Shown here: piece after piece, positions 38,253-47,433 of the stretch | Numbering within the stretch: the stretch's first letter is position 1 | How the letters are laid out: the number at the start of each line of letters is the position of its first letter | Origin: Actinomycetes bacterium | GTDB taxonomy: Bacteria > Actinomycetota > Actinomycetes > Mycobacteriales > Mycobacteriaceae | Length of the DNA stretch: 64,000 nt | NCBI GenBank assembly: GCA_029780675.1 | Contig: JAKOYE010000101.1 | Coordinates: 1-64,000, forward strand | Reading direction: 5' to 3' | The notes under the pieces: generated by a model | The model's database searches: none | Told to the model about the DNA's origin: nothing | What the model saw: the letters and a program-made list of their open reading frames with translations, nothing else | Position numbers and translations under genes: made by a program

Positions 38253-39106
38253 GCACCACCGTGGGCGGCGTCCCGCTCATCACCCTGAACGACGGCCATC
38301 AGATCCCGCAGTTGGGGTTCGGGGTGTACCAGGTTCCCCCGGAAGAGACCGCAACGACCGTTCGCACGGCGGTGGAGATCGGCTACCGGCACATCGACAC
38401 CGCTCAGATGTACGGCAACGAGAAAGGCGTCGGTCAGGGGATCCGGGATGCGGGTGTCGACCGTGGCCACGTGTTCATCACCAGCAAGCTCAACAACGGT
38501 TTTCACCGCCCGGATGACGCCCGCCGGGCCTTCGACCAGACGCTGGCGGATCTGGGCACCGACTACGTCGACCTGTTCCTCATCCACTGGCCGCTGCCCA
38601 CCCGCTACGACGGCGACTTCGTCTCCACCTGGAAGACGTTGGAGGAGTTCAAGGCCGACGGCCGGGCCCGCAGCATTGGGGTGTCCAACTTCGAGATCCA
38701 TCACCTCGAGGAACTCGCCCGCGAGACGCAGACGGTGCCCGCGGTCAACCAGATCGAGGTGCATCCGTATCTCACCAACGACGCGGTCCGGGCCTACGGC
38801 GTCGAGCACAACATCGTCACCGAGGGATGGTCGCCGATCGCCCGTGGCAACGTACTGACCGACCCGGTGGTGTTGCGGATCGCGCGGGCCACCGGGGCGC
38901 ACCCGGCCCAGGTGGTGCTGCGCTGGCATATCGAACGGGGCGATGTGGTGTTCCCCAAGTCGATGCACCCACAGCGGATCAAGGAGAACTTCGAGATCTT
39001 CGACTTCGAGATCAACGACGAGGAGATCGAGGCGCTCACCGCACTCGACCGCGGTGAGAAGGGGCGCCAGGGGCCGCACCCGGACGTGTTCGACTGGATC
39101 GGCTGA
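38249..39106 (+). CDS. Aldo/keto reductase
   Basis: A 285-residue AKR with GYRHIDTAQMYGNEKGVG (catalytic Asp and Tyr), FITSKLNN (Lys), LFLIHWPLP (His) and the C-terminal NADPH site VVFPKSMHPQRIKENFEIFDF. It is close to the mycobacterial AKR5C-type reductases that act on small dicarbonyls such as methylglyoxal. The physiological substrate is not evident. The ATG overlaps the rsgA stop by 4 bp because of the upstream duplication. Convergent with desA3. Confidence 0.9.
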   Translation: MSTTVGGVPLITLNDGHQIPQLGFGVYQVPPEETATTVRTAVEIGYRHIDTAQMYGNEKGVGQGIRDAGVDRGHVFITSKLNNGFHRPDDARRAFDQTLADLGTDYVDLFLIHWPLPTRYDGDFVSTWKTLEEFKADGRARSIGVSNFEIHHLEELARETQTVPAVNQIEVHPYLTNDAVRAYGVEHNIVTEGWSPIARGNVLTDPVVLRIARATGAHPAQVVLRWHIERGDVVFPKSMHPQRIKENFEIFDFEINDEEIEALTALDRGEKGRQGPHPDVFDWIG

Positions 39107-39138
39107 TCCGGTCTCAGCGCCCTGTTCGGGTTCAGCGC

Positions 39139-40449
39139 TCAGCGCAAGCGCGAGGCCCGGGAGCGCACCTCGGCGATCGCCGTCCGCAGACCGCGACGGT
39201 GTTCGGCGGGTGCCAGCGCGTCGAACATCCGCTCGCTGCGGGTCTCCGGCGCGTTGTCGGCGCTGTCGCGCAGGAACCGGTTGGGCAGCGACAGCTTGGC
39301 GATGGTGCGCCAGGTCTTGGCATACTGCACCGGCAGCGGGCCACTGGTGTAGGGCAGGTCGTACTTGGCGCACAGGGCGCGCACCCGGACCGCGATCCCG
39401 GGCAGTCGGTGGCTGGGCAGGTTCGGGTACAGGTGGTGCTCGATCTGGTAGGCCAGGTTGCCGGTGAGGAACCCCAGCGCCGGGCCGGCATCGATATTGG
39501 CGCTGCCCAGGAGCTGACGCAGGTACCACTGGCCGCGGGTCTCCCCCGCCATATCGGTGAGGCTGAACTTCTCCGCCCCGTCGGGGAAGTGTCCGCAGAA
39601 GATCACCGCATTGGCCCACAGGTTGCGGAGGAGGTTGGCGGTGGCGTTCGCCACCGCCGTCGAGGCGAATCCGACCCAAGCCGTCGAGGCGAATCCGGCA
39701 CGAGCCCGCGCGGCGAAGCCGACCCGAGCACCCGAGGCGAAGCCGACCCGGGAGCCGTCCCCCTTCACGACCCGAACCAGCGCCGTCAGCGCCGGGAAGG
39801 CAACGTAGTCCTTGGCCAGCTGGCGGCCCGCCTTGGCACCGAACTCCCGCAGCCGGACCACGGTGGCCGGCCGGGTCTCGGGGTCGGCGAGCTTGCCGAT
39901 CTCCAAGTGCTGCAGCGCGATTCCCCACTCGAACCCGATGGCGAGCATCGCGTTGAACGGCACGTTCAGCAGGTTGCGCGGTCGCCACGGGTCGTCGCGG
40001 GTGACCCGCAACAGTCCGTACCCGACATCGTCGTCCATGCCGAGGATGTTGGTGTACTTGTGGTGGGCGACGTTATGGGTGATCCGCCAGTGTTTGGAGA
40101 CACCGGCCATATCCCACTCCCAGGTACTGGAGTGGATCTCCGGGTCGTTCATCCAATCCCACTGGCCGTGCATGACGTTGTGGCCGATCTCCATGTTCTC
40201 GATCACCTTGGCCAGCGCCAGGGTCAAGGTGCCGGCCCACCACGTCCGGCGCCGCGAACCGACGGCCAGCAGCACCCGGCCGGTGACCTCCAGCCCACGC
40301 TGAACGGCGATGGCGCGCCGGATGTAGCGGGCGTCGGCGGCACCCAGCGACTCCTCCACGTCGCGGCGGATGGCGTCCAGTTCGGTTCCCAGCGCCTCGA
40401 TGTCGGCCTCGGTGAGGTGCGCGAATGCTTCGATATCGGTGATTGCCAT
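39139..40449 (-). CDS. desA3: Membrane acyl-CoA desaturase DesA3 (Rv3229c-like)
   Basis: A 436-residue integral membrane desaturase with the three histidine boxes HNVMH, HNVAHH and QIEHH. M. tuberculosis DesA3 introduces the delta-9 double bond of oleate into stearoyl-CoA, with electrons from the Rv3230c reductase, whose gene immediately precedes this one here (TGATG overlap). Start [13 protein letters not shown] four-unit repeat of VGFAS-like octapeptides (about 233-264) lies in a loop before the segment ANLLRNLWANAVIFCGHF and is the main difference from the usual 427-residue length. Confidence 0.92.
   Translation of the reverse strand: MAITDIEAFAHLTEADIEALGTELDAIRRDVEESLGAADARYIRRAIAVQRGLEVTGRVLLAVGSRRRTWWAGTLTLALAKVIENMEIGHNVMHGQWDWMNDPEIHSSTWEWDMAGVSKHWRITHNVAHHKYTNILGMDDDVGYGLLRVTRDDPWRPRNLLNVPFNAMLAIGFEWGIALQHLEIGKLADPETRPATVVRLREFGAKAGRQLAKDYVAFPALTALVRVVKGDGSRVGFASGARVGFAARARAGFASTAWVGFASTAVANATANLLRNLWANAVIFCGHFPDGAEKFSLTDMAGETRGQWYLRQLLGSANIDAGPALGFLTGNLAYQIEHHLYPNLPSHRLPGIAVRVRALCAKYDLPYTSGPLPVQYAKTWRTIAKLSLPNRFLRDSADNAPETRSERMFDALAPAEHRRGLRTAIAEVRSRASRLR
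39656..39751 (-). repeat. Four 24-bp units in desA3
   Basis: Units such as gccgtcgaggcgaatccgac plus four bases, at 39656, 39680, 39704 and 39728, with increasing divergence. They encode octapeptides of the type RVGFASGA/WVGFASTA, in frame. Confidence 0.85.
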
Positions 40450-41585
40450 CAGATGTCCACCACACAGTCTCCCGCCGGAGCAGTCACGCAGGTCTGCACC
40501 CGGTTTCCTGGTTCGTACTCGGTGCCGGTCCGCAGGTCTCGCGCCCGGCCGTCGACCAATGTCACCACGCAGGTGTGGCAAATGCCCATCCGGCAACCGA
40601 ACGGTGGCAGAACACCCGCCTGCTCGCCGGCTTCCAGCAGGGTGGTCGCCCCGTCGGCCCGCACCTGCCGCCCGCTGCCGGCGAAGGTGACCATGCCTCC
40701 CGCGCCGGCGTCGCGCGCCACCGGGGCGGCGAACCGCTCGGTGTGCAACCGCTCAGCCAGGTCGGCTCCCGCCCAGTGCCGTTCGGCGTCGTCGAGAAGT
40801 CCACTCGGCCCACAGGCCCAGGTCTGCCGCTCACGCCAGTCCGGCACCAGGTCGCCGATCCGGGCCACGTCCAGCCTGCCCTCGCTGCGGGTGGTCCGCA
40901 CCGTCAATCGGTAGCCCGGGCAGGTCCGGCTCAGCTCGGCCAGTTCCGCCCCGAACAGCACATCCTCGGCGGACGGGGCGGAATGCACGTGCACGATATC
41001 GACCCCACCGAGCGCACCGCCCCCACCGAGCGCACTGCCACCGCCTGCACCACCCGGACCGATCTGGTTGCGCCGCTTCATGGTTCGCAGCATCGCCAGC
41101 ACCGGGGTGAGACCGGATCCCGCAGTCAGGAACAGGATCGACGCCGGCGGCGGTTCGGGCAGCACGAAGTCCCCGCGCGGGGCGGCCAACCGGACCACCG
41201 TGCCGGGGGCGAGCCCGGAGACCAGGTGGCTGGACAGGAAGCCCTCCGGCATCGCCTTGACCGTGACGGTCACGATGCGCGAACCGGCCCGGGGCACCGA
41301 GGTCAGCGAATACGACCGCCAGCGCCACCGGCCGTCGACCAGGACCCCGATGCCGATGTACTGCCCGGCCCGGTAGTCGTGACCGAAGCCGCGGCCGGGC
41401 CGGATCACCAGAGTGGCCGAGTCCCGGGTCTCGGGGCACACCTCGAGAATTCGGCCCCGCAGCTCACGCGCCGACCACAGCGGATTGAGGAGGCTGAGGT
41501 AGTCGTCGGGCAGCAGCGGCGTGGTGAGCAGGCCGGGCAGCGCACCGACGGCGGTGCCGACAGCCCGACGCAGCAGGCCGGTCAC
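40449..41585 (-). CDS. Ferredoxin reductase partner of DesA3 (Rv3230c-like)
   Basis: A 378-residue flavoprotein. It has an FAD-binding FNR domain ([23 protein letters not shown]), an NAD(P)H-binding part ([30 protein letters not shown]) and a C-terminal plant-type [2Fe-2S] domain with [10 protein letters not shown] and QTC cysteines. It supplies electrons to the co-translated DesA3. A Gly/Ala/Ser-rich loop between GPGG and VDIVHVHS contains an 18-bp duplication (41007-41042). Its start overlaps the DUF6912-like gene stop by 4 bp. Confidence 0.92.
   Translation of the reverse strand: MTGLLRRAVGTAVGALPGLLTTPLLPDDYLSLLNPLWSARELRGRILEVCPETRDSATLVIRPGRGFGHDYRAGQYIGIGVLVDGRWRWRSYSLTSVPRAGSRIVTVTVKAMPEGFLSSHLVSGLAPGTVVRLAAPRGDFVLPEPPPASILFLTAGSGLTPVLAMLRTMKRRNQIGPGGAGGGSALGGGGALGGVDIVHVHSAPSAEDVLFGAELAELSRTCPGYRLTVRTTRSEGRLDVARIGDLVPDWRERQTWACGPSGLLDDAERHWAGADLAERLHTERFAAPVARDAGAGGMVTFAGSGRQVRADGATTLLEAGEQAGVLPPFGCRMGICHTCVVTLVDGRARDLRTGTEYEPGNRVQTCVTAPAGDCVVDI
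41007..41042 (-). repeat. 18-bp duplication in the DesA3 reductase gene
   Basis: Two 18-bp units beginning accgagcgca encode the glycine-rich loop [13 protein letters not shown], in frame. Confidence 0.7.
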
Positions 41586-42070
41586 AGCAAGTCGATCAGG
41601 AATGGCAACTCGCTCCGGTCGTACCAGGCCAGGTCGTGATCCTGGGCATCGCCGACGGTCAGTTCGGCGTCCTCGTCGCCGAGATCCGCCTCGTCGATCA
41701 CCGCGATCGCGGCCTGCACCGCCGGTTCGGCCGCGGCGTTGTCGACGTAGGCCGCCGCCACCTGGTCCAGTCCGACCGGACCGTCGATCCGCACCACGGC
41801 GTCATCGAGATCAGGGCGCGGGTTCGCCTCGGCGTCGGCGATGAGCACCGCCCGTCGCGGACGGGCGCCCGGCTCGGCGGCGAGCAACCGCAGGGAGGCC
41901 AGCGCCGCCTCGCCGATCGCCACTTCGCCGAGTTCCTCGTCGTCGCCGTGCGCGTAGGACTCCCGCAGCGCGGGCGTCACCGCAAAGGCTGTTCCGCTGA
42001 GCGGCTGGATGGACCCGTCATCGACGAGCCGCTCCAGCATGGACAGCGTCGCTGGAATGTAGACCCGCAT
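41582..42070 (-). CDS. Conserved acidic protein (Rv3231c-like, DUF6912)
   Basis: A 162-residue soluble acidic protein ([16 protein letters not shown]) conserved between ppk2 and the desA3 reductase in mycobacteria. No catalytic motif is visible. It overlaps the reductase start by 4 bp and is 20 bp after the ppk2 stop, so ppk2, this gene, the reductase and desA3 form one operon. Function unknown. Confidence 0.82.
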   Translation of the reverse strand: MRVYIPATLSMLERLVDDGSIQPLSGTAFAVTPALRESYAHGDDEELGEVAIGEAALASLRLLAAEPGARPRRAVLIADAEANPRPDLDDAVVRIDGPVGLDQVAAAYVDNAAAEPAVQAAIAVIDEADLGDEDAELTVGDAQDHDLAWYDRSELPFLIDLL

Positions 42071-42090
42071 CGGTTCCAGGCTACCTGCGG

Positions 42091-42966
42091 CTACTTGTCG
42101 GCTTCAGGATCCCCGGTGAGGGTGGCGGCGAAGTCGGGAACATAGGTCGACAGGTCACGCGGGGGCCGGCGGTAGTTGCCGACCTGCGGGCGCTTGGGCA
42201 GCACGACCTTCTCGATCTCGACCTCGTGGTACGGGATGGTCGACAGCAGGTGGGAGATCATGTTCAGCCGGGCGTTCTTCTTGATGGCCGACTCCACCAC
42301 GAACCAGGGGCTGGCCGGGGTGTCGGTGTGCACCATCATGTCGTCCTTGGCCCGGGAGTAGTCCTCCCAGCGGTAGACGGACTCCAGATCCATCGGGCTG
42401 AGCTTCCAATGCCGCAGCGGGTCGTTCATCCGGGACTTGAACCGGCGCAGCTGCTCCTCCTCGGAGACCGAGAACCAGTACTTGCGCAGCAGGATGCCGT
42501 CGTCGATGAGCATCTGCTCGAAGATCGGGCACTGCCGCAGGAACAGCGCCTCCTCCTGCGGGGTGCAGAACCCCATCACCCGCTCCACTCCGGCACGGTT
42601 GTACCAGGAGCGGTCGAATAGCACGATCTCGCCCTTGGAGGGCAGGTGCTCGATGTAGCGCTGGAAGTACCACTGTCCCCGCTCCCGTTCGGTGGGAGCC
42701 GGCAGGGCTGCGATGCGCACGCTGCGCGGGCTGAGGTACTCGGTGATCCGCTTGATGGTGCCACCCTTGCCGGCGGCGTCACGGCCCTCGAACAGGATGA
42801 CGATCCGGGCGCCGGTGGCCTTGGCCCAGTTCTGCACCTTCACCAGCTCGGTCTGCAGCCGGTACAACTCGGCTTCGTAGACCTTGTTGGGAACCTTGCG
42901 GGTCTTCTCCGTGGCGGTCTTCTGGGCCTTATGCCCGGCGCCGTCCTTGCCCTGCGACTTGCTCAC
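42091..42966 (-). CDS. ppk2: Polyphosphate kinase 2 (Rv3232c-like)
   Basis: A 291-residue PPK2 with Walker A GRDAAGKGGT at 61-70, Walker B-type VLFDRSWYNRAGVERVMGF, and the lid Arg/Lys region SEEEQLRRFKSRMNDPLRHWKL (given in part). The family phosphorylates GDP or ADP using polyphosphate; the M. tuberculosis enzyme favours GTP synthesis. A Lys-rich N-terminal tail precedes the domain. First gene of the ppk2-desA3 operon. Confidence 0.95.
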   Translation of the reverse strand: MSKSQGKDGAGHKAQKTATEKTRKVPNKVYEAELYRLQTELVKVQNWAKATGARIVILFEGRDAAGKGGTIKRITEYLSPRSVRIAALPAPTERERGQWYFQRYIEHLPSKGEIVLFDRSWYNRAGVERVMGFCTPQEEALFLRQCPIFEQMLIDDGILLRKYWFSVSEEEQLRRFKSRMNDPLRHWKLSPMDLESVYRWEDYSRAKDDMMVHTDTPASPWFVVESAIKKNARLNMISHLLSTIPYHEVEIEKVVLPKRPQVGNYRRPPRDLSTYVPDFAATLTGDPEADK

Positions 42967-43000
42967 CGCGGCATCGTACGACCCCGCGCCCCCGCGCGAC

Positions 43001-43006
43001 TAAACT
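43001..43006 (+). promoter_or_regulatory. -10 element (TAAACT) of the DUF4422 gene
   Basis: TANNNT match 47 bp before the ATG at 43053, implying a leader of about 40 nt that ends with a GGGAG ribosome-binding site. Confidence 0.4.
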
Positions 43007-43052
43007 TTTCGCCGTCTTCCCACCCGTGCCGGATCTCAGGGAGTTGCACCCG

Positions 43053-43799
43053 ATGGCCGTTTACGTCGCCACCCACAAGCGCGTCGCACTGCCCCGCAGC
43101 GACTGGCTGACCCCGATCGGGCTGAACGGCTACCGCGACGAGAACGTGCACATCTGCGACGCCGACGGCGCGGACAACATCTCCCATCTCAACCGCAGCT
43201 ACGGCGAACTGACCGGGTTGTACTGGCTGCTCAAGCATTGCCGCGACGACTACGTCGGGTTGTGTCACTACCGGCGCCTGTTCACGTTCAAACCCCTGCC
43301 GGCCCCGGACATCCACTATCCGGCGGTGTGGACGATGGACACCTCCGACGACACGTTCGCCTACTTGGCCTCCGATGAGCAGAAGCACCGGATGCTGGCC
43401 CTGCTGGACACCTACGACTTCATCGTGCCCCGCCCGATCATCTACGCGGAGACGGTCGCGACGTCATTCGTCAACGCCCACGGCGAGCTGTTCTGGGACC
43501 ATTTCCTCCGGTCATGTCAGCGTGAGTTCGGTTATGACGTCAGCTATTTCGACCAGGAGACCCGGTTCTACTGCGGCAACATGTTCGTCACCACCGCCGA
43601 GCGGTTCCGCAGGTTCGCCGAGTCACTGTTCCGGGTGGTCGATCACGTGCACGACCAGCTCGGTGAGATCGAGGACATGCCGGAGGTCCGGTACGCACCG
43701 CACCGCTATCCGGGTTACATCGCCGAACGGTTCATGGGTATCTACATCCACAAGATGGGGCTGCGGATCTTCGAGACCCCGATGGTGTGGCTGAACTGA
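43053..43799 (+). CDS. DUF4422 family glycosyltransferase
   Basis: 248 residues from the ATG at 43053 (MAVYVATHKR), chosen because GGGAG lies 9 bp upstream; a GTG at 43026 is in frame. Family features: VYVATHK, a conserved YGELTGLYWLLKH segment and VGLCHYRRLF, followed by DRP-like and YCGNMFV motifs. DUF4422 proteins are found in capsule and lipooligosaccharide gene clusters and are thought to be galactosyl- or hexosyltransferases. It marks the left edge of the polysaccharide island, apart from the main operon and on the other strand. Confidence 0.82.
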   Translation: MAVYVATHKRVALPRSDWLTPIGLNGYRDENVHICDADGADNISHLNRSYGELTGLYWLLKHCRDDYVGLCHYRRLFTFKPLPAPDIHYPAVWTMDTSDDTFAYLASDEQKHRMLALLDTYDFIVPRPIIYAETVATSFVNAHGELFWDHFLRSCQREFGYDVSYFDQETRFYCGNMFVTTAERFRRFAESLFRVVDHVHDQLGEIEDMPEVRYAPHRYPGYIAERFMGIYIHKMGLRIFETPMVWLN

Positions 43800-43809
43800 G
43801 CCGGCCTGT

Positions 43810-45213
43810 TCACTGGGCCGCGTCGATCAACTCCTCGAGGGACTGGGCGAGCAGCTCGCGAAACACCTCCACATCGCTCATCGCGTCCCGGTCGGCGTTG
43901 ATGCCGAAGTAGAGCATCCCGCAGTAGGACGTCACCCCGATCGCCAGCACCTGGTCGTGCAGCAACGGCGGCACCGTGTAGGTCTCCAGCAGTTTCGCCC
44001 CGGCGACGTACATCTGGCTCTGCGGCCCCGGCACATTGGTGATCAGCAGGTTGAACTGCCGCGCCGGGAACTGGGTGGCGACCCGGGTACCCATGGCGTG
44101 CAGGGTGGGCGGCGGGAACCCCGACAGCGTGACGATCGTGCGCGCGTCGACCAGTTTGGCCGCCGCCGAGTACGACTCGGTGGCATGGGCGATCTGGGAC
44201 AGCCGGACCACCGGGTTGGCCTCCCCGACCGGGAGGTCGATCAGGAACGGCGCCACCTCGCTGATCGCCTGGCCGGGCCCTGACGGCAACTCGGCTTCGG
44301 GATAGACCGACGTGGGCGCCATCGCCCTGATCGCGGCGGTCGCGGTGACCGGTTCGGCCCGGGAGAGCAGCCAATTGCGCAACGCCCCGGCGATCACCGT
44401 CAGCACGACGTCGTTGACATCGCAGTCGTACCGGGCGCGGATCATCCGGTAGTCGGCCAGCCTGGCTGAGGCCACGGTAAACCGCCGCTGCCGCGACACC
44501 TTGGTGTTCAGCGGACTGCTGGGAGCGCTGCCCCGCACCAGGGTGCGGGCCGTGCCGCCAACAACGGCGAGCTCGGCGAGCTCGCCGTTGTTGGCGGCCA
44601 CCCCGGCCACCGTCGAACGCAGCGCCATCAGTTGCTGACCCGGACGGGCCAGCCAGTCCCCCACCGCCTCGACCATCAGTCGGCCCGCGGTGGGCTCGCG
44701 TCCCGGCATCCAGATGTCCTCCGCGGCGGCCGCCGGGCGGCGGCTGCGGTCGGCGATGACGTGGCCGATCTCGCAGGCGGTCATCCCGTTGACCAGGGCC
44801 TGGTGGGATTTGATGAACAGTGCCAGCCGATTGTTGGCCAAGCCCTCGATCAGGTACATCTCCCACAGCGGGCGGGTGCGGTCCAGCGGCCTGCCGGCCA
44901 GCCGGGAGACCAGTTCGTGCAGTTGGGTGTCGCTACCCGGCGCGGGCAACGCCGAGCGTCGCACGTGATAGGTGATGTCGAAGTCGGGGTCGTCGACCCA
45001 GACCGGCCGGGCGATGCCCAAGGTCACCTCGCGGACCTTCTGACGGTAACGCGGGATCTGCGGCAGCTGACGCTCGACGGTCTCCAGTAGCCGCTCGTAG
45101 CTCAGCCCGCCGCGGGGCCGGCGCAGAATCGACAGCGAACCCACGTACATCGGCGTCGCGGTGTTCTCCCGCTGGTAGAACGCCGCGTCCGAGGGAGACA
45201 GCCGTGTTACCAC
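43810..45213 (-). CDS. WS/DGAT-family O-acyltransferase with altered active site (Tgs3-like)
   Basis: A 467-residue protein of the wax ester synthase/diacylglycerol acyltransferase family, matching the Rv3233c-Rv3234c locus but as one intact gene. N-terminal LSPSDAAFYQRE and C-terminal NLLITNVPGPQ, VTSYCGMLYFG and DALELIDA-type motifs are present. The catalytic HHxxxDG motif reads HQALVNG here (His137, Gln138, Asn142, Gly143): the general-base His and the Asp are both replaced. It may therefore be inactive, use another mechanism, or have a binding role. Confidence 0.86.
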   Translation of the reverse strand: MVTRLSPSDAAFYQRENTATPMYVGSLSILRRPRGGLSYERLLETVERQLPQIPRYRQKVREVTLGIARPVWVDDPDFDITYHVRRSALPAPGSDTQLHELVSRLAGRPLDRTRPLWEMYLIEGLANNRLALFIKSHQALVNGMTACEIGHVIADRSRRPAAAAEDIWMPGREPTAGRLMVEAVGDWLARPGQQLMALRSTVAGVAANNGELAELAVVGGTARTLVRGSAPSSPLNTKVSRQRRFTVASARLADYRMIRARYDCDVNDVVLTVIAGALRNWLLSRAEPVTATAAIRAMAPTSVYPEAELPSGPGQAISEVAPFLIDLPVGEANPVVRLSQIAHATESYSAAAKLVDARTIVTLSGFPPPTLHAMGTRVATQFPARQFNLLITNVPGPQSQMYVAGAKLLETYTVPPLLHDQVLAIGVTSYCGMLYFGINADRDAMSDVEVFRELLAQSLEELIDAAQ

Positions 45214-45263
45214 CTGGTCACCGTATCCGAGCGGCTTTCAGTATCTCAGGGGCTCTCGGTGTC

Positions 45264-47366
45264 TCAGTGCGTCTCGCTGGCCGAAGGACCCTCGCGGCCC
45301 GAGTCACTCTCTGCGTCTGCGGGGCCGTCTCCGTCTTCTGCGGGACCGTCGCTGTCTTCTGCGGGGCTGTCGCTGTCCTCTGAGGGGCTCGCCGTGTCGG
45401 GGCGCGACGTGGTGCGCCGCGCCCGCAGCAGGATCAGCACCGCTCCGACGGCGGCCACGGCTGCCATGCCGCCGACCGCCAACCAGAACCAGCTCTCGCC
45501 CGACCCCTTGCCCTGGTTCGCCTCCGGCTCGAGCGAGTACTCCGACGCGGGGTTCGGAACGGTGATCGGATCGGTGCCAGGCACGGAGATGATCGCGCGG
45601 CCCTCCAAGCCGGGCCACCTGCCCGGCTGTGCGGCGAGGAAGCGCAGCAGCTCGTCGAGCTGCTGGGGAGCTCCGGTGGAGGTGGCGACCAGCAATGTGC
45701 GGTCCCCGTCGAACACCGCCTGCAGCGAGCCGAACGGTGGCGCCGGATCCAGATTCAGCGAGACCGACTGCCCCTGGGGGTCGAGACCGGTCACGGTGAG
45801 ACGGCCCTGCTCCGCGGTGAACGGCAGCGGAGCGTCCGCGTTGTTCCAGCCGCCGGACGAGATCAGGACCGCCGATTCGGGGGCCGCGATGACCTCCCGG
45901 AGCGGCTTGACATCCGCCAGCAGCGGTACCGCGCTCGCCAACTGCAGGCCGACCATGATCTGCGCCGCGCGGACCGTGTCGGCGAAGGCGTCATCGGTGA
46001 TCCCGATCGCGATCCGCGGCATCGCGGCCTGCGGGAGCGACTGGAACCCCTGCGGCAGCGGCGGATTCACCTCCCTGGTCTGGACCGTCGAGTCACTGTC
46101 GAGTTGGAGCAGGATCGGAAGATGATCGCCACAGTGACCGGGGTCGCCGGTGGTCCGCACCATCACCTCCACGGTGGTGCCGCGCTTGAGAAGTTTGTTC
46201 GGCACCACCACCGTCCGGTCGATGGTGCCGCTGGGCTCGGCCGGCCAGCGCTCGATGATCTCGCCATCCACCGCAACCAACACCTGACCGCCGAAGGCGG
46301 TGTCGATGGGCGTGTAGGAACCTTTCAGATGCACCGCGACACCGCCGATTGGATGGCCCCAGCGGGTCTGGTTGATCTCGAACCTCACCGTGGGCCACAT
46401 ATCCTCGTTCTTGAGGTTCGTGATCTTCAGCTGCTCCAGGGAAGCCGTATCGGTGGCTAGTTCCTGCTCGGGGAGGGTCTCGGCGGCCGAATTCTCGCTC
46501 ACCGCAAAACGCAATGCGTCGTCGTTGAACAATCGCGCCTGGCCGACCAGTTCGTCGCCGGGGCCGGCGACCCGCAGCGCCGGCACGCCCGGTCCGCCTT
46601 GCAGGACAAGACCCTTCTTCGGGCCTTCCTTGACGATGATCTGCCGCTCCAGCGGCCCGGACGGAGCAGGCAGGGTCTCCGCCCCGTTCGGAAGTGGCAC
46701 CACCACCACATCGGGTTGTTGGCCGTTGCGGTTCGCCACCGCGGCGGCGACCTGGACGGCCGCGGTGGACTCGGCGCGCGAGGGTTTGTCCGGCACTGCG
46801 ATGGTGACCCTGCGAAGCACCTGCGGCAGGAACTCCGCAACGGTACTCGGGGGGATTTCGGTTCCGGCAAAGACGATGCTGCCGTTGACGAACCGGATCG
46901 GGAACATCGGGTCCCAGCAGTATCCCTCAATGGGAACAGCGTTCACGGAGACATCGAAACTGGTCCATCCGCCGAAGACCTCCGCGCCGGCCAGCGGAAT
47001 CTCCATCTCCGGCCGGTCGAGTGGCGGCAGTGGCAGCCGGCTGATGGTTCGCCCGTTCTGGCTGACGGTCACGATCCCGGACCGCAGGTTGACGGGTATT
47101 TCGAGGAAGGTTTTCAGCGCCACCGGACTGAGGCCCTTCGGCACCGGGAACGTCAGGCTGGTCTTCGCGACGTCGCGGTTCACCACGAACGACAACGTGC
47201 CCCCGGCCCCAATGTCGGCCAACGGAAGCGTCGGTGCGTCGATGACCGCCCCGCCGGCCGCTGTTGGGCCTGGCGGTTCGGGCTGCTCGGGCGGTTCGGC
47301 GGCAGCACTCGGCGCTGAACAGACCAGCACCGCAATGACTGCGGCAACGGCTCCGTACCGACGCAT
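45264..47366 (-). CDS. BcsB-like membrane-anchored polysaccharide export protein
   Basis: About 700 residues from the ATG at 47366 (MRRYGAVAAV). A cleavable signal peptide ends near SAAAEPP. The exported region resembles BcsB, the periplasmic partner of cellulose synthase, with alternating jelly-roll/flavodoxin-like blocks (for example VTIAVPDKPSRAESTAAVQ and WNNADAPLPF). A single C-terminal membrane helix (about 626-647) is followed by a short basic stretch and an acidic cytoplasmic tail with Ser-Glu-Asp repeats. In cellulose systems BcsB guides the emerging glucan. Last gene of the operon; no BcsA or PilZ protein is encoded nearby. Confidence 0.8.
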   Translation of the reverse strand: MRRYGAVAAVIAVLVCSAPSAAAEPPEQPEPPGPTAAGGAVIDAPTLPLADIGAGGTLSFVVNRDVAKTSLTFPVPKGLSPVALKTFLEIPVNLRSGIVTVSQNGRTISRLPLPPLDRPEMEIPLAGAEVFGGWTSFDVSVNAVPIEGYCWDPMFPIRFVNGSIVFAGTEIPPSTVAEFLPQVLRRVTIAVPDKPSRAESTAAVQVAAAVANRNGQQPDVVVVPLPNGAETLPAPSGPLERQIIVKEGPKKGLVLQGGPGVPALRVAGPGDELVGQARLFNDDALRFAVSENSAAETLPEQELATDTASLEQLKITNLKNEDMWPTVRFEINQTRWGHPIGGVAVHLKGSYTPIDTAFGGQVLVAVDGEIIERWPAEPSGTIDRTVVVPNKLLKRGTTVEVMVRTTGDPGHCGDHLPILLQLDSDSTVQTREVNPPLPQGFQSLPQAAMPRIAIGITDDAFADTVRAAQIMVGLQLASAVPLLADVKPLREVIAAPESAVLISSGGWNNADAPLPFTAEQGRLTVTGLDPQGQSVSLNLDPAPPFGSLQAVFDGDRTLLVATSTGAPQQLDELLRFLAAQPGRWPGLEGRAIISVPGTDPITVPNPASEYSLEPEANQGKGSGESWFWLAVGGMAAVAAVGAVLILLRARRTTSRPDTASPSEDSDSPAEDSDGPAEDGDGPADAESDSGREGPSASETH
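45315..45395 (-). repeat. 21-bp tandem repeats in the BcsB-like C-terminal tail
   Basis: Three 21-bp units (45333, 45354, 45375) and one shorter unit encode SPAEDSD/GPAEDGD-type heptapeptides in the cytoplasmic tail. Confidence 0.8.
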
Positions 47367-47433
47367 GATCACCCCTGTCTTTCACCGATGCGGATCGGCC
47401 CGCCCGCAAACACTGTGTTGCCCGAATGTGTCG

